Under the pieces are notes generated by a model. It worked only from the letters and a program-made list of their open reading frames with translations, was not told the origin of the DNA and searched no databases. A DNA stretch of 64,000 nucleotides, from positions 164,448-228,447 of the forward strand of contig NZ_JADLQO010000016.1 in the NCBI RefSeq assembly GCF_015477775.1, in the 5' to 3' direction. Source of the stretch: Nocardia abscessus (GTDB lineage Bacteria; Actinomycetota; Actinomycetes; Mycobacteriales; Mycobacteriaceae). The number at the start of each line of letters is the position of its first letter. The first letter of the stretch is position 1. Below, piece after piece: positions 35,008-44,489 of the stretch. The translations under genes were made by a program, and so were the position numbers.

Positions 35008-36387
35008 TCAGTGAGGTAGCAGGTCAGCCAGCGCCTTGTCGAGGGTGGGATAACGGAAAGTGAAGCCGGCCTTCTGCAACACCTCCGAGGTGGCGTGACG
35101 ACCGGTGAGGCCGAGGGCGGGATCGGAGCGGAGTAGGACCGCACCGAGCGACAGCAGGAACTTCGGTGTCGGCGGTGCCGGTGGCCGGTGCAGGAGCTTG
35201 CGCAGGACGCGCATCAGTTCACGGTTGCGAACCGGGGCGTCGGTGGCGGCCACCAGGACTCCGTTCGGCAGCTCGACTGCCGGATCGAGGCCGAGTGCGG
35301 CGCGGACGATCGCGAGCCAGTCCTCGATGTGAATCCAGCTGAACCACTGCTCGCCGGATCCGACCCGTCCACCGAGCCCCACTTTGGTGAGCTGGCCGAG
35401 ACGCTTCAGGGCGGGCGCGTGCGCGTCGAGCACGATCGAGGTGCGCAGAACGGTCCAGCGCGCGGCGCGGGCCGGGTCGAACGCGCGCTCCCACGGTTCG
35501 GCTACGCCGGTCATCTGCGGCAGCCCTATGGGCAGCGGAGTGCTTTCGATGCAACGGGTTTCGCCCGCATCGGACCAGATCGCCGTGGTGCTCGCCTGCA
35601 CCCAGTAGTCGACCGGCGCGTCGAGTGCCGCTGCGGCCGCGACCAGCGCGCGGGTGGAATCCACTCGGCTGTCGCGCAATTCGGCGATGTTCTGCTGGGT
35701 GGGGCGGCAATCGACCAGCTTTCCCGCGAGATTGACGATCGCGGTTTTCCCTGGATCGCGCAGTGCCGCAACCCATTCGCCGACCGTCTTGCCGTCCCAT
35801 TCCACTTGATCGAACGGCAGCTCGGGATCGCGGTGGCGGGTGAGGATGATCGCGCGATGGCCGCGACAGGTCAGGTCGGCGGCGACGTGTCTGCCGAGTC
35901 CTCCACTGCCGCCCGGGATGACCACCGTGAGCGCGTCGGGACCGGGCGTCAGACCGGCCACTCGGGCCAGACGGGCAAAGCGCACGCGCACCTCGGACTC
36001 CGGGAACGCGGCGAGCGGGCGGGCCACGCCCGCGGAGGCGCCCAGGAACGTCAGGTGCTGACTGAGTTCGGTGCCGCCGTCACGCGGGGTCAGCGTCCAG
36101 GACAGTCGCATTCGGCCGAGCGGTTCGGGCTGCTCGATCCGGAATTCTCGCCCGGTCCGCGCGGCGGCGACGAGGAAGGGCAGGGCGGTGCGCGCGTGCA
36201 GAACGCGGTAAGTGCGCCCGCTCGGCACGTACGTTCCCGTGCTGCCGACCGTGACCGGACCGCTCAGCCGCACGGCGGTGATATCCGGGTTCCATTCCGG
36301 CCACCGCGCCGGGTCGGCGAGCACTTGCCAGATGCGTTCGGCGGGTAATGCGATGAACTGCGTGTACGTCGTTGTACGTCGAGCCAT
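35008..36387 (-). CDS. SRPBCC domain fused to TIGR01777-type epimerase/oxidoreductase
   Basis: A 459-residue two-domain protein. Residues 1 to about 145 form an SRPBCC/polyketide-cyclase-like ligand-binding domain (FIALPAERIWQVLADPARWPEWNPDI). Residues about 155-459 form an extended short-chain-dehydrogenase with the NAD(P)-binding GGSGGLGRHVAADL, NLAGKLVDCRPTQQNIAELRDSRVDST and WSWIH-like HIEDW, as in the TIGR01777/DUF1731 epimerase family. The fusion suggests that a lipophilic substrate is held by the first domain and reduced or epimerised by the second. The ATG at 36387 is the only good start. Confidence 0.85.
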   Translation of the reverse strand: MARRTTTYTQFIALPAERIWQVLADPARWPEWNPDITAVRLSGPVTVGSTGTYVPSGRTYRVLHARTALPFLVAAARTGREFRIEQPEPLGRMRLSWTLTPRDGGTELSQHLTFLGASAGVARPLAAFPESEVRVRFARLARVAGLTPGPDALTVVIPGGSGGLGRHVAADLTCRGHRAIILTRHRDPELPFDQVEWDGKTVGEWVAALRDPGKTAIVNLAGKLVDCRPTQQNIAELRDSRVDSTRALVAAAAALDAPVDYWVQASTTAIWSDAGETRCIESTPLPIGLPQMTGVAEPWERAFDPARAARWTVLRTSIVLDAHAPALKRLGQLTKVGLGGRVGSGEQWFSWIHIEDWLAIVRAALGLDPAVELPNGVLVAATDAPVRNRELMRVLRKLLHRPPAPPTPKFLLSLGAVLLRSDPALGLTGRHATSEVLQKAGFTFRYPTLDKALADLLPH

Positions 36388-36680
36388 GAGCCGACGCTAA
36401 TCCGTCGTCCGTCGTCGTGGAAACGTGCGCATCGTCATGTACCGCCGCTGTGACCGCTGAGCGAGAATGCGCTCTGGCCCGGACGGACGAATCACCGTGC
36501 GCAACAGCTGGTCGGCGAGGCCGCCTCGATAGTCGCGCAGCCGTGCGCGGCGGGACACCTGGGCTCGATGCCGAACCGGGGTGGGTCACCTGCGTGATCA
36601 CCGTGCCGAGGCGGTTGGGCGCTTCTGCTGAGGCGGCGCGGGTGTGGAAGCGGTCGGACCCGGTGACGCGGCAGCGTCGT
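36388..36680. other. Gap between epimerase fusion and M23 peptidase genes
   Basis: About 290 bp with no supported gene; frames here are extensions of shadows of the neighbours. It holds the promoter of the epimerase gene (close to 36390-36450) and the 3' end of the peptidase transcript. Confidence 0.4.
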
Positions 36681-38015
36681 TCAGTCGCGCTGCGGGCCGA
36701 GGCTGATGCCGCGGGTCGCCAGCCAGGGGAGCGGGTCTACCTTGTCGACGCCGTTCAGCCAGACCTCGAAGTGGCAGTGCGGACCGGTGGAGAATCCGCG
36801 GTTGCCGATCGTGGCGATCTGGTCTCCGGCCATCACGCGCTGGCCCTGCGACACCGTGGCGGTATCGATGTGGCCGTAGATGGTGACGGTGCCGTCGTCG
36901 TGCAGCAGGCGGACCCACATGCCGAAACCCGACGCGGGACCGGCCTCGATCACGGTGCCGTCGGCGACGGCGTAGATCGGGGTGCCGATCGGGCCCGCGA
37001 TGTCGATGCCGAGATGCTGCACACCCCAGCGGGCGCCGAACCCGGAGGTGAAGGTGCCCGCGGCGAAGAACTTGTGGAAGAGCGGGCGCAGCTTCGCGGA
37101 CTCCTGAGCCGCGAGGTCCTCCGCGTACTTCTGGCCCTTCTGCAGCATGTCGTTGAACTGATCGAGATGGGCCGGGGCCGAGACATTCAGCACCTGAGGC
37201 GATTCCGGCGAAGCCGTGGGGTCGGCCACGTTCATCGACTGCGCGGCGATCTCGTGGATCTGCCCCGCGGCTTCGTAGTCGACGGCCTGCGACGGCTGCT
37301 CGGGCGAGGCGAACGCGGCCTGCCCGGCGGCGACCACCGCGCCTGCGGCGACGGCCGCGACCGCGGCGCGACCCTTGAGGGCTGCGGGCGGGGCGGGCAC
37401 GCGGTGCGCGCCGCCACGCTTGTTCGTGGCGCGGCGGGCCGGGATCACGGTCGGTAAGGCGGGAGCGCTGGGCTCGGGATCGACGGCCTCGGGCTCGACG
37501 GGCTCGGTGGTGTCGGTCGCCCAGGCTTCTTCGGGTGCCCAGCAACCGGTGTCGGAAACCCACGATGTCTCGTCGGGCGTCCAGGAACCCTCTTCGGCCC
37601 ATGCGTCGCCGGAGTTCTCGGCCCACGCGTCGCCGGAGTTCTCTGCCCACGCGTCGCCCGCGTTCCAGGCGCCGCCATCGGACCAGGTGCCCTGCTGAGC
37701 CCAATCCTGTTGCGCCCACGAGTTGTTCGTGTCCCAAGCTTTGTCGTAGGCCGCGGCGGGGGCGGCGTAAGACTCGTTCTGGTAGGCGGGCTGGGCGTAG
37801 CTCGGGTCGACGGGCGCATCGGCCGCGTAGTCGTACCCACCGCTCGCGGGGTGGAAGTCGTAGTGCGCCTGCGGCGGCGCATCGTATCCGGCGTGGTGCT
37901 GGTCGAACGACGGATCGGCGTGGCTGCCAACCGGATCGAAGGGCTCGTCGTCGGAGCGGTAACGATGTCCCGAGCGGACCCGATCATCGGAAGCGAAGGT
38001 GGAACTGTGGTTCAT
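36681..38015 (-). CDS. M23 family metallopeptidase (LytM domain)
   Basis: A 444-residue cell-wall peptidase. Residues 1 to about 190 are acidic and low in complexity (Asp/Tyr/Trp-rich, with a short tandem GDAWAENS repeat). A basic stretch and a hydrophobic segment at about 208-230 (AAVAAVAAGAVVAAGQAAFA) act as signal anchor. A helical region follows, then the LytM domain with zinc ligands His334 and Asp338 (HLGIDIAG) and His415 in HCHFEVW, His413 being the catalytic partner. It likely cleaves peptidoglycan cross-bridges. ATG 38015 lacks its own ribosome site but overlaps the stop of a small upstream ORF (ATGA). GTG 38027 is an alternative start. Confidence 0.88.
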   Translation of the reverse strand: MNHSSTFASDDRVRSGHRYRSDDEPFDPVGSHADPSFDQHHAGYDAPPQAHYDFHPASGGYDYAADAPVDPSYAQPAYQNESYAAPAAAYDKAWDTNNSWAQQDWAQQGTWSDGGAWNAGDAWAENSGDAWAENSGDAWAEEGSWTPDETSWVSDTGCWAPEEAWATDTTEPVEPEAVDPEPSAPALPTVIPARRATNKRGGAHRVPAPPAALKGRAAVAAVAAGAVVAAGQAAFASPEQPSQAVDYEAAGQIHEIAAQSMNVADPTASPESPQVLNVSAPAHLDQFNDMLQKGQKYAEDLAAQESAKLRPLFHKFFAAGTFTSGFGARWGVQHLGIDIAGPIGTPIYAVADGTVIEAGPASGFGMWVRLLHDDGTVTIYGHIDTATVSQGQRVMAGDQIATIGNRGFSTGPHCHFEVWLNGVDKVDPLPWLATRGISLGPQRD

Positions 38016-38125
38016 CGGCGGTGCCACATCGTGAAGCGGATGGAACTCGAATGCCGCCTGACCAGCGGCGTCGATCGGTCGAATGCGGAGCGGCTCTCCT
38101 GCTGCGGAGTGCTGTGCTGCGTCAA
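38012..38125 (-). CDS. Putative 37-residue upstream ORF coupled to the M23 peptidase gene
   Basis: A TTG codon at 38125 stands 9 bases after a perfect AGGAGG (38135-38140) and opens a frame of 37 codons. The frame's TGA overlaps the peptidase ATG by four bases (ATGA). The peptide is Ser/Arg/His-rich and has no recognisable family. Because the peptidase start has no ribosome site of its own, this looks like a translational-coupling leader. Product function is unlikely; a regulatory role is inferred. Confidence 0.45.
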   Translation of the reverse strand: MTQHSTPQQESRSAFDRSTPLVRRHSSSIRFTMWHRR

Positions 38126-38140
38126 GCTTGCCGTCCTCCT

Positions 38141-38552
38141 AGTCGTGACCGTGTTGTGACATCGACCGCAATGACGGTAACGAAACGATGTCGTGCCCAC
38201 AAGCGCTGCGACGGGTCCGTAACAAACATGTGAGATTGATCACGCTTAGCCCCCGGAATATCTCACTGCTGTATGGGCACTCCGGAGAGGTCGTTCAACG
38301 ACGAATTGTAGTAGTTCGCGGCGCGCTCCCGGCTTCGCCCGCTCTACCTGGCGCGGTGCCGGCAACCTACTCGCCAGTAGCGGTGGCCAGCGGTTTTACC
38401 GCTCCCGGCAGCGCCGGGTGACCTGCGCCACTTAGGATGAACGTGGCCGATTGGCCCTCCATGTGACTGGTTAGAGTCCGACCCGACCCGCTTCCGACGT
38501 CGGGCCGCCAACAAAGACGTTGTCATCACAACGCAGACGAGACGGTGAGTAC
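38141..38552. other. Divergent promoter region, M23 peptidase / sucC
   Basis: About 410 bp upstream of both genes. GTAAC occurs at 38177 and again at 38219, 42 bp apart (about four helical turns), on the peptidase side. Such GTAAC elements recall sites of the MtrA cell-wall regulator, but this is a guess. Bases 38260-38320 are AT-rich. No RNA gene is seen. Confidence 0.4.
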
Positions 38553-39719
<1,167 letters not shown>

Positions 39720-39745
39720 CGACGGCCGAGTAAGGACGAAAAGAA

Positions 39746-40660
39746 ATGTCTATCTTCCTGAACAAGGACTCCAAGGTCATCGTCCAGGGCATCACCGGCG
39801 GCGAGGGCACCAAGCACACCGCGCTGATGCTGAAGGCGGGCACCCAGATCGTCGGCGGTGTGAACGCGCGTAAGGCGGGCACCACCGTCGCGCACACCGA
39901 CAAGGACGGCAACGCGGTCGAGCTGCCGGTGTTCGGCACCGTCGCGGAGGCCATCAAGGAGACCGGCGCCGACGTGTCCATCGCGTTCGTGCCGCCGAAG
40001 TTCGCCAAGGACGCCATCATCGAGGCCATCGACGCGGAGATCCCGCTGCTCGTGGTCATCACCGAGGGCATCCCGGTGCAGGACACCGCGTACGCGTGGG
40101 CCTACAACGTGGAGAAGGGCGCCAAGACCCGGATCATCGGCCCGAACTGCCCCGGCATCATCACCCCCGGCGAGTCGCTGGTCGGCATCACCCCGGCCAA
40201 CATCACCGGCAAGGGCCCGATCGGCCTGGTCTCCAAGTCCGGCACGCTGACCTACCAGATGATGTACGAGCTGCGTGACTTCGGCTTCTCGACCTCCATC
40301 GGCATCGGCGGCGACCCGGTCATCGGCACCACCCACATCGACGCCATCGAGGCGTTCGAGAAGGACCCGGAGACCAAGCTGATCGTGATGATCGGCGAGA
40401 TCGGCGGCGACGCCGAGGAGCGCGCCGCGGCCTACATCAAGGCCAACGTCACCAAGCCGGTCGTCGGCTACGTGGCGGGTTTCACCGCCCCCGAGGGCAA
40501 GACGATGGGCCACGCGGGCGCCATCGTGTCCGGCTCGTCGGGCACCGCCCAGGCGAAGAAGGACGCGCTGGAGGCCGCGGGCGTGAAGGTCGGCAAGACT
40601 CCGTCCGAGACCGCCGCGCTGGCTCGCGAGATCCTGGAGAAGGCCAGCATCAGCGCCTGA
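39746..40660 (+). CDS. sucD: Succinate-CoA ligase, alpha subunit
   Basis: A 304-residue partner of SucC carrying the CoA-binding Rossmann domain (VIVQGITGGEGTKHT) and the phosphorylated histidine in KTMGHAGAIVSG. GPNCPGIITPGES and SKSGTLTYQMMYEL are family hallmarks. The ATG at 39746 follows AAGGACGAAAAGAA. It ends the sucCD operon, and a strong hairpin follows 13 bp after the stop. Confidence 0.98.
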   Translation: MSIFLNKDSKVIVQGITGGEGTKHTALMLKAGTQIVGGVNARKAGTTVAHTDKDGNAVELPVFGTVAEAIKETGADVSIAFVPPKFAKDAIIEAIDAEIPLLVVITEGIPVQDTAYAWAYNVEKGAKTRIIGPNCPGIITPGESLVGITPANITGKGPIGLVSKSGTLTYQMMYELRDFGFSTSIGIGGDPVIGTTHIDAIEAFEKDPETKLIVMIGEIGGDAEERAAAYIKANVTKPVVGYVAGFTAPEGKTMGHAGAIVSGSSGTAQAKKDALEAAGVKVGKTPSETAALAREILEKASISA

Positions 40661-40673
40661 TCTCCACCGCGCA

Positions 40674-40708
40674 CGAAGGCCGCCTCCGAATTCGGGAGGC
40701 GGCCTTCG
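40674..40708 (+). terminator. Terminator of sucCD
   Basis: A perfect 14-bp stem, CGAAGGCCGCCTCC against GGAGGCGGCCTTCG, with a 7-base loop, 13 bp after the sucD stop. Confidence 0.85.
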
Positions 40709-41094
40709 TCATGTGTGGCGGTGGGCTCCGGCTCGGGCAGTAGCGGAGCGTCCGGACCAGCCACGTGCGGAATCGAAGGTGTGCGGGGTTTCGTCGTCCC
40801 CTTATCTGTCCACACGAGACAGCCGGACGGATGGTTCATCGACTCGTCACCGGGAATTCCCCGCTGTTGAGAACCCGCGTGGTGTGAAAAGCGCCATCGC
40901 GGGCAACAGTTCAATGAGCGGTAGGTGGTCTCGCTGACGGCTCGGCGCCGGACACGCCCCGCGACCTGCCGGGATATGGGCGAACTCGCTCGTCCCGGCC
41001 GTCGCGGCGGGGTGACCTGGGCGTGGGAGTGCAGTAGCGTCAGAAGTAATCCAGCCGTGAAGACCATGTACGACTCGATTTAGGAGACGACGAC
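40709..41094. other. Intergenic region before the DUF5336 gene
   Basis: About 385 bp; it contains the promoter of the downstream gene and ends with AGGAGACGAC before its ATG. No ORF with family-like sequence and no strong dyad beyond the sucD terminator was seen. Confidence 0.4.
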
Positions 41095-42162
41095 ATGTCC
41101 TACCCGACCGGGGGCTCCGGGTACAACACACCCTCGCCCTCAGCGCCATCCAGCCAGAGCCCGGCGACCGGTGGTGCCAGTGCAGGTTCGAGCGCTACCG
41201 GTTCCGATGCCAAAGGTCTGCCGTTCTTCCTGGTGGTCGGCGTAGCGGCGCTCGGCGTGATCAACTTCCTGCTCGGCTTCCTGCCGTTCCTCGGCACCAA
41301 GCCGATCGATTTCGGCGGCCGCACGGTCGGCACCCCGGAGTCGTCCAACCTCTTCCAGGTGGCCTCCGGCTCGCCGCTGTTGGGCTTGCTGCTGCTCGGC
41401 GGTCTGCTCGCCGGGCTGTCGCTGCTGCCGAAGCAGAACTGGACCGGTGCGGCCGCCGCGGCGTCGACCGCGGGTTTCCTCGCGCTGCTGTTCCAGTCGT
41501 TCAACTTCGGTGAGGGCAGCGAGCTGAAGGCGGGTGCGTTCATCCTGCTCGCGCTGGCCTTCGTGCAGGCCGCGGTGGCGATCGCCGCGACGCTGTTCGA
41601 GACGGGCATCCTCAAGGCGCCCGCGCCGCGCCCGGCCACCGCGCCGAGCGGCTTCGGCCAGGCAGGCTTCGGCCAGCAGCAGCCGTCGTACGGACAGCAG
41701 TCCTACGGACAGGGCCAGCCGGGGCAGCCCGGCTACGGCGCGAGCCCGTACGGGCAGTCCGGCTACGGCGCTCAGTCCGCTCCGCCGCAGTTCCCGTCCC
41801 AGGCGCAGCAGCAGTCGCCCTACGGGCAGAGCCAGCCGGGTTACGGCCAGAGCCAGCAGGGCCAGTCGTACGGGCAGCAGCAGTCGCCCTACGGGCAGAG
41901 CCAGCCGACGACCGCCTACGGCGCGGCCCAGCAGCCGGGTTCGCCGTACGGCGCGCAGCCGCGCCCGGACGAGAGCGTGACCCAGCACTTCGGCGGGCAG
42001 CAGCAGCAAGCGGGCCAGCAGGCGCCCTACGGTTCGCCGGGCTACGGGCAGCAGCAGGCCCAGCCGAGTCAGCAGAACAAGCCGTTCGGCGGCGAGCAGA
42101 GTGGCGATCCCTCGTCGGACGCCACCCAGGCATTCCGTCCCTCGGACGACAACAACAAGTAA
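41095..42162 (+). CDS. 34-kDa-antigen-like membrane protein (DUF5336) with Gln/Tyr/Gly-rich tail
   Basis: A 355-residue protein. A Ser/Pro-rich N-terminus (1-40) leads into four membrane helices between about 43 and 178 (LPFFLVVGVAALGVINFLLG onward). A long tail of about 170 residues follows, made almost entirely of Gln, Gly, Tyr, Ser and Pro in SPYGQSQ/GYGQ-type repeats. This matches the mycobacterial 34-kDa antigen homologue found between sucCD and perM. AGGAGACGAC precedes the ATG. A role in the envelope or division is suggested by its PerM neighbour. Confidence 0.88.
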   Translation: MSYPTGGSGYNTPSPSAPSSQSPATGGASAGSSATGSDAKGLPFFLVVGVAALGVINFLLGFLPFLGTKPIDFGGRTVGTPESSNLFQVASGSPLLGLLLLGGLLAGLSLLPKQNWTGAAAAASTAGFLALLFQSFNFGEGSELKAGAFILLALAFVQAAVAIAATLFETGILKAPAPRPATAPSGFGQAGFGQQQPSYGQQSYGQGQPGQPGYGASPYGQSGYGAQSAPPQFPSQAQQQSPYGQSQPGYGQSQQGQSYGQQQSPYGQSQPTTAYGAAQQPGSPYGAQPRPDESVTQHFGGQQQQAGQQAPYGSPGYGQQQAQPSQQNKPFGGEQSGDPSSDATQAFRPSDDNNK

Positions 42163-42177
42163 GAACTCAGCGGCATC

Positions 42178-42234
42178 CTCCCCGGCGCGGCGGCCAGGCG
42201 CCTGCGGCGCGCCTGACCCGCTCGCGCCGGGGAG
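42178..42234 (+). terminator. Branched hairpin between DUF5336 and perM genes
   Basis: CTCCCCGGCGCG and CGCGCCGGGGAG form a 12-bp outer stem enclosing a second stem (CAGGCGC against GCGCCTG). It starts 15 bp after the stop and suggests termination or processing before perM. Confidence 0.65.
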
Positions 42235-42253
42235 AGTGCCACGCTGAATTGCC

Positions 42254-43774
42254 ATGAGCTCCTCCAGAAACTCTTCGACCCGCCGGATCGGCGGGTCGCG
42301 CGCGTCGCAGCCGCACCCCGAAGCGGACGAAGCCGGGTTTCTGTCCCTCACTCCGGAGCGGTCCAGGGTTCTCATCGCGGTCGCGGGCCGTCCGTCGGCC
42401 TTCGGGCTGACCACCCTCGTCGTCCTCGTGTTCGGCGCGCTGCTCGCCTCGGGCAGTGATCTCGCGGGCACGTCGGGGGCGATCGCCGCCTCCTGGCTCG
42501 GCGTGCACCAGGTTCCGCTGGTGATCGGCAAGACGTCGCTCGGGCTGCTTCCGCTGCTGCCGACCGCGCTGCTGGTCTGGCTGGCCGCGCGGGAATGCGC
42601 CCGCGCCGTGGAACCGCGGTGCACGAGGGCGGATCTCGGGTGGATCGCGGGCGCCGCGGTGGGTGGTCCGCTGCTGGTCACCTCCGTCTGCCTCGCGGTC
42701 ACCGAAGACGCCTCCGGTGTGCTCCCGCTGCAACCGCCGAACACCCTCGCCGCGTTCGCGTGGGTCACGGTCCTGTACCTGCTCGCCGCCGCGATCGGTA
42801 TCGCCGTCCGTCTGCGGCGGCAGCTGTTCGTGCTGCTGCGCCTGCCCGATTGGGCGGTTTCCGGCCTCTACGGCGCGGGCCGGTCCGTGGCTCGGCTGCT
42901 GGGTTGTGCGGCGGCGGTGGTGGTGATCTCGTTCCTGGCGCACATTTCTCGGCTCGGCGACATGTACCAGGCGGCGGGAAACGCCGGTGGCGTCCTCGGG
43001 CTGACGGTGCTCTCGCTGGCGTATCTGCCGAATCTGGCGATCCAGACCGTCGGTGTGCTGGTCGGTTCCAGTGTGCAGATCGGCGCTGCCTCCTTCGGGG
43101 TGTTCTCCGTGGTCGGCGGTCCGATCCCGGCCTTTCCGTTGCTCACCGCGGTACCGACCGGTCCCGCGGCGGGATGGTGGCCGGTGTTGCTGCTGGTCCC
43201 CGCGGTGGTCGGCGTGCTCGGTGGGCTGGATCTCGCCCGCACCTCCACCGACCGGATCACCGCGCCGTGGGCCACGCTCACCTCCGCCGCGCTCGCGGCG
43301 CTCGCGACGACGGTGGCAGGCGTGGTCGCGGGCGGCGAACTCGGCGAGGTCGGCCGGGTGGGCCTGGACCTGCCGATCTTCCCCCTGATCACGTTCGCCT
43401 GGCTCGCGATTCCCGGCTACGCGGGGCTGGCGTTCGCGCGCTGGTTCCTCGTGCCCGTCGGCATCCCGCCGGTCGATTACACCGATCCGTACGACGATTA
43501 CGACGACGACGATTACGACGACGAGGACGACGCCTACTACGAGGCGGACGACCGCGACTACTACGAAGACGACGACTACTACGACTACCGCGACGACCCC
43601 TACGACGATTACGACCGGCGCGAGCTGGAGGCTCCGCTGGACGCCGAGCTCGTGGACGAGCAGCCCGCGATCGAGACCGGCGGCGGATACCACCACCACG
43701 CCACCCCGGACATCGTCGACGCCGAGGTGGTCGAGGCGGACCTGCCGGACAGTGACCGGATGGACGGTCGTTAG
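42254..43774 (+). CDS. perM: Cell-division membrane protein PerM homologue (DUF6350)
   Basis: A 506-residue polytopic membrane protein with about eight to ten hydrophobic helices between residues 55 and 400. A strongly acidic Asp/Tyr-rich tail (about 410-460) ends with a short His run (YHHHA). Position between the 34-kDa-antigen-like gene and purN matches Rv0955, known as PerM, an integral membrane protein that supports septum formation by stabilising FtsB during stress. The tail here is unusually repetitive in Asp and Tyr codons. Identity rests on synteny and topology rather than catalytic motifs. Confidence 0.82.
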   Translation: MSSSRNSSTRRIGGSRASQPHPEADEAGFLSLTPERSRVLIAVAGRPSAFGLTTLVVLVFGALLASGSDLAGTSGAIAASWLGVHQVPLVIGKTSLGLLPLLPTALLVWLAARECARAVEPRCTRADLGWIAGAAVGGPLLVTSVCLAVTEDASGVLPLQPPNTLAAFAWVTVLYLLAAAIGIAVRLRRQLFVLLRLPDWAVSGLYGAGRSVARLLGCAAAVVVISFLAHISRLGDMYQAAGNAGGVLGLTVLSLAYLPNLAIQTVGVLVGSSVQIGAASFGVFSVVGGPIPAFPLLTAVPTGPAAGWWPVLLLVPAVVGVLGGLDLARTSTDRITAPWATLTSAALAALATTVAGVVAGGELGEVGRVGLDLPIFPLITFAWLAIPGYAGLAFARWFLVPVGIPPVDYTDPYDDYDDDDYDDEDDAYYEADDRDYYEDDDYYDYRDDPYDDYDRRELEAPLDAELVDEQPAIETGGGYHHHATPDIVDAEVVEADLPDSDRMDGR

Positions 43775-43832
43775 GCTCTAACCCGGCGGTGCCGCATCCG
43801 TCCGCCATCCGATCGATCGCAGGAGTAGAGCG

Positions 43833-44489
43833 CTGACGTCCCCGCATGCCCCGTGGAAGCCCGCAGCGACGCCGGCCACCGTCGTCGTGCTGGCGTCGGG
43901 CACCGGTTCGCTGCTGCGCGCCCTGCTGGAGGCCGCCTCCGCACCCGGCTACCCGGCGAAGGTCGTCGCCGTCGGCGTCGACCGGCTCTGCGCCGCCACG
44001 ACCCATGCCGACGCCGCGGGCGTACCGCACTTCCGGGTGTCGCTGAAGGACTTTCCCGACCGCGCCGCGTGGGATGTCGAGCTCACCGAGGCGGTCGCCG
44101 CGCACCAGCCGGATCTCGTAGTGTCGGCGGGCTTCATGAAGCTGCTCGGCCCGGCCTTCCTGGACCGGTTCGGCGGCCGGATCATCAACACCCACCCCGC
44201 CCTGCTGCCCGCCTTCCCCGGCGCGCACGGTGTGCGTGACGCGCTCGCCTACGGAGCGCGGGTCACCGGCTGCACCGTGCACCTGGTCGACGAGGGCGTG
44301 GACACCGGCCCGATCCTCGCGCAGGAGGCGGTGACGGTGCTGCCGGGTGACGACGAGGCCACCCTGCACGAGCGCATCAAGATTGTCGAGCGACGGTTGC
44401 TGGCGGAGGTCGTCGCCGCCGTCGCGACGCGAGGCATTGTCTCCGACGGACGAAAGGCAGTTATCCCAGATGAGCGAGTTCTCCGGTGA
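43833..44489 (+). CDS. purN: Phosphoribosylglycinamide formyltransferase PurN
   Basis: A 218-residue purine enzyme adding a formyl group from 10-formyl-THF to GAR. Family stretches are VVVLASGTGSLLRALLEA, VVSAGFMKLLGPAFL, the catalytic NTHPALLPAFPGAHG (Asn, His), and VHLVDEGVDTGPILAQ with the catalytic Asp. No ATG, GTG or TTG exists in frame between the preceding stop (43779) and GTG 43887. The latter would remove the first beta strand. CTG 43833 stands 7 bases after AGGAG and gives the expected N-terminal length, so a CTG start is proposed. The 3' end overlaps purH by four bases. Confidence 0.9.
   Translation: MTSPHAPWKPAATPATVVVLASGTGSLLRALLEAASAPGYPAKVVAVGVDRLCAATTHADAAGVPHFRVSLKDFPDRAAWDVELTEAVAAHQPDLVVSAGFMKLLGPAFLDRFGGRIINTHPALLPAFPGAHGVRDALAYGARVTGCTVHLVDEGVDTGPILAQEAVTVLPGDDEATLHERIKIVERRLLAEVVAAVATRGIVSDGRKAVIPDERVLR

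Noticed and set aside
38141..38552. A c-di-AMP (ydaO-type) riboswitch before the M23 peptidase gene
   Set aside because: Such riboswitches occur upstream of some actinobacterial cell-wall genes, but I could not find the conserved stems or loops in this region.
43887..44489. GTG 43887 as purN start
   Set aside because: It would remove the first beta strand that all PurN proteins have; a better placed CTG with a ribosome site lies upstream.
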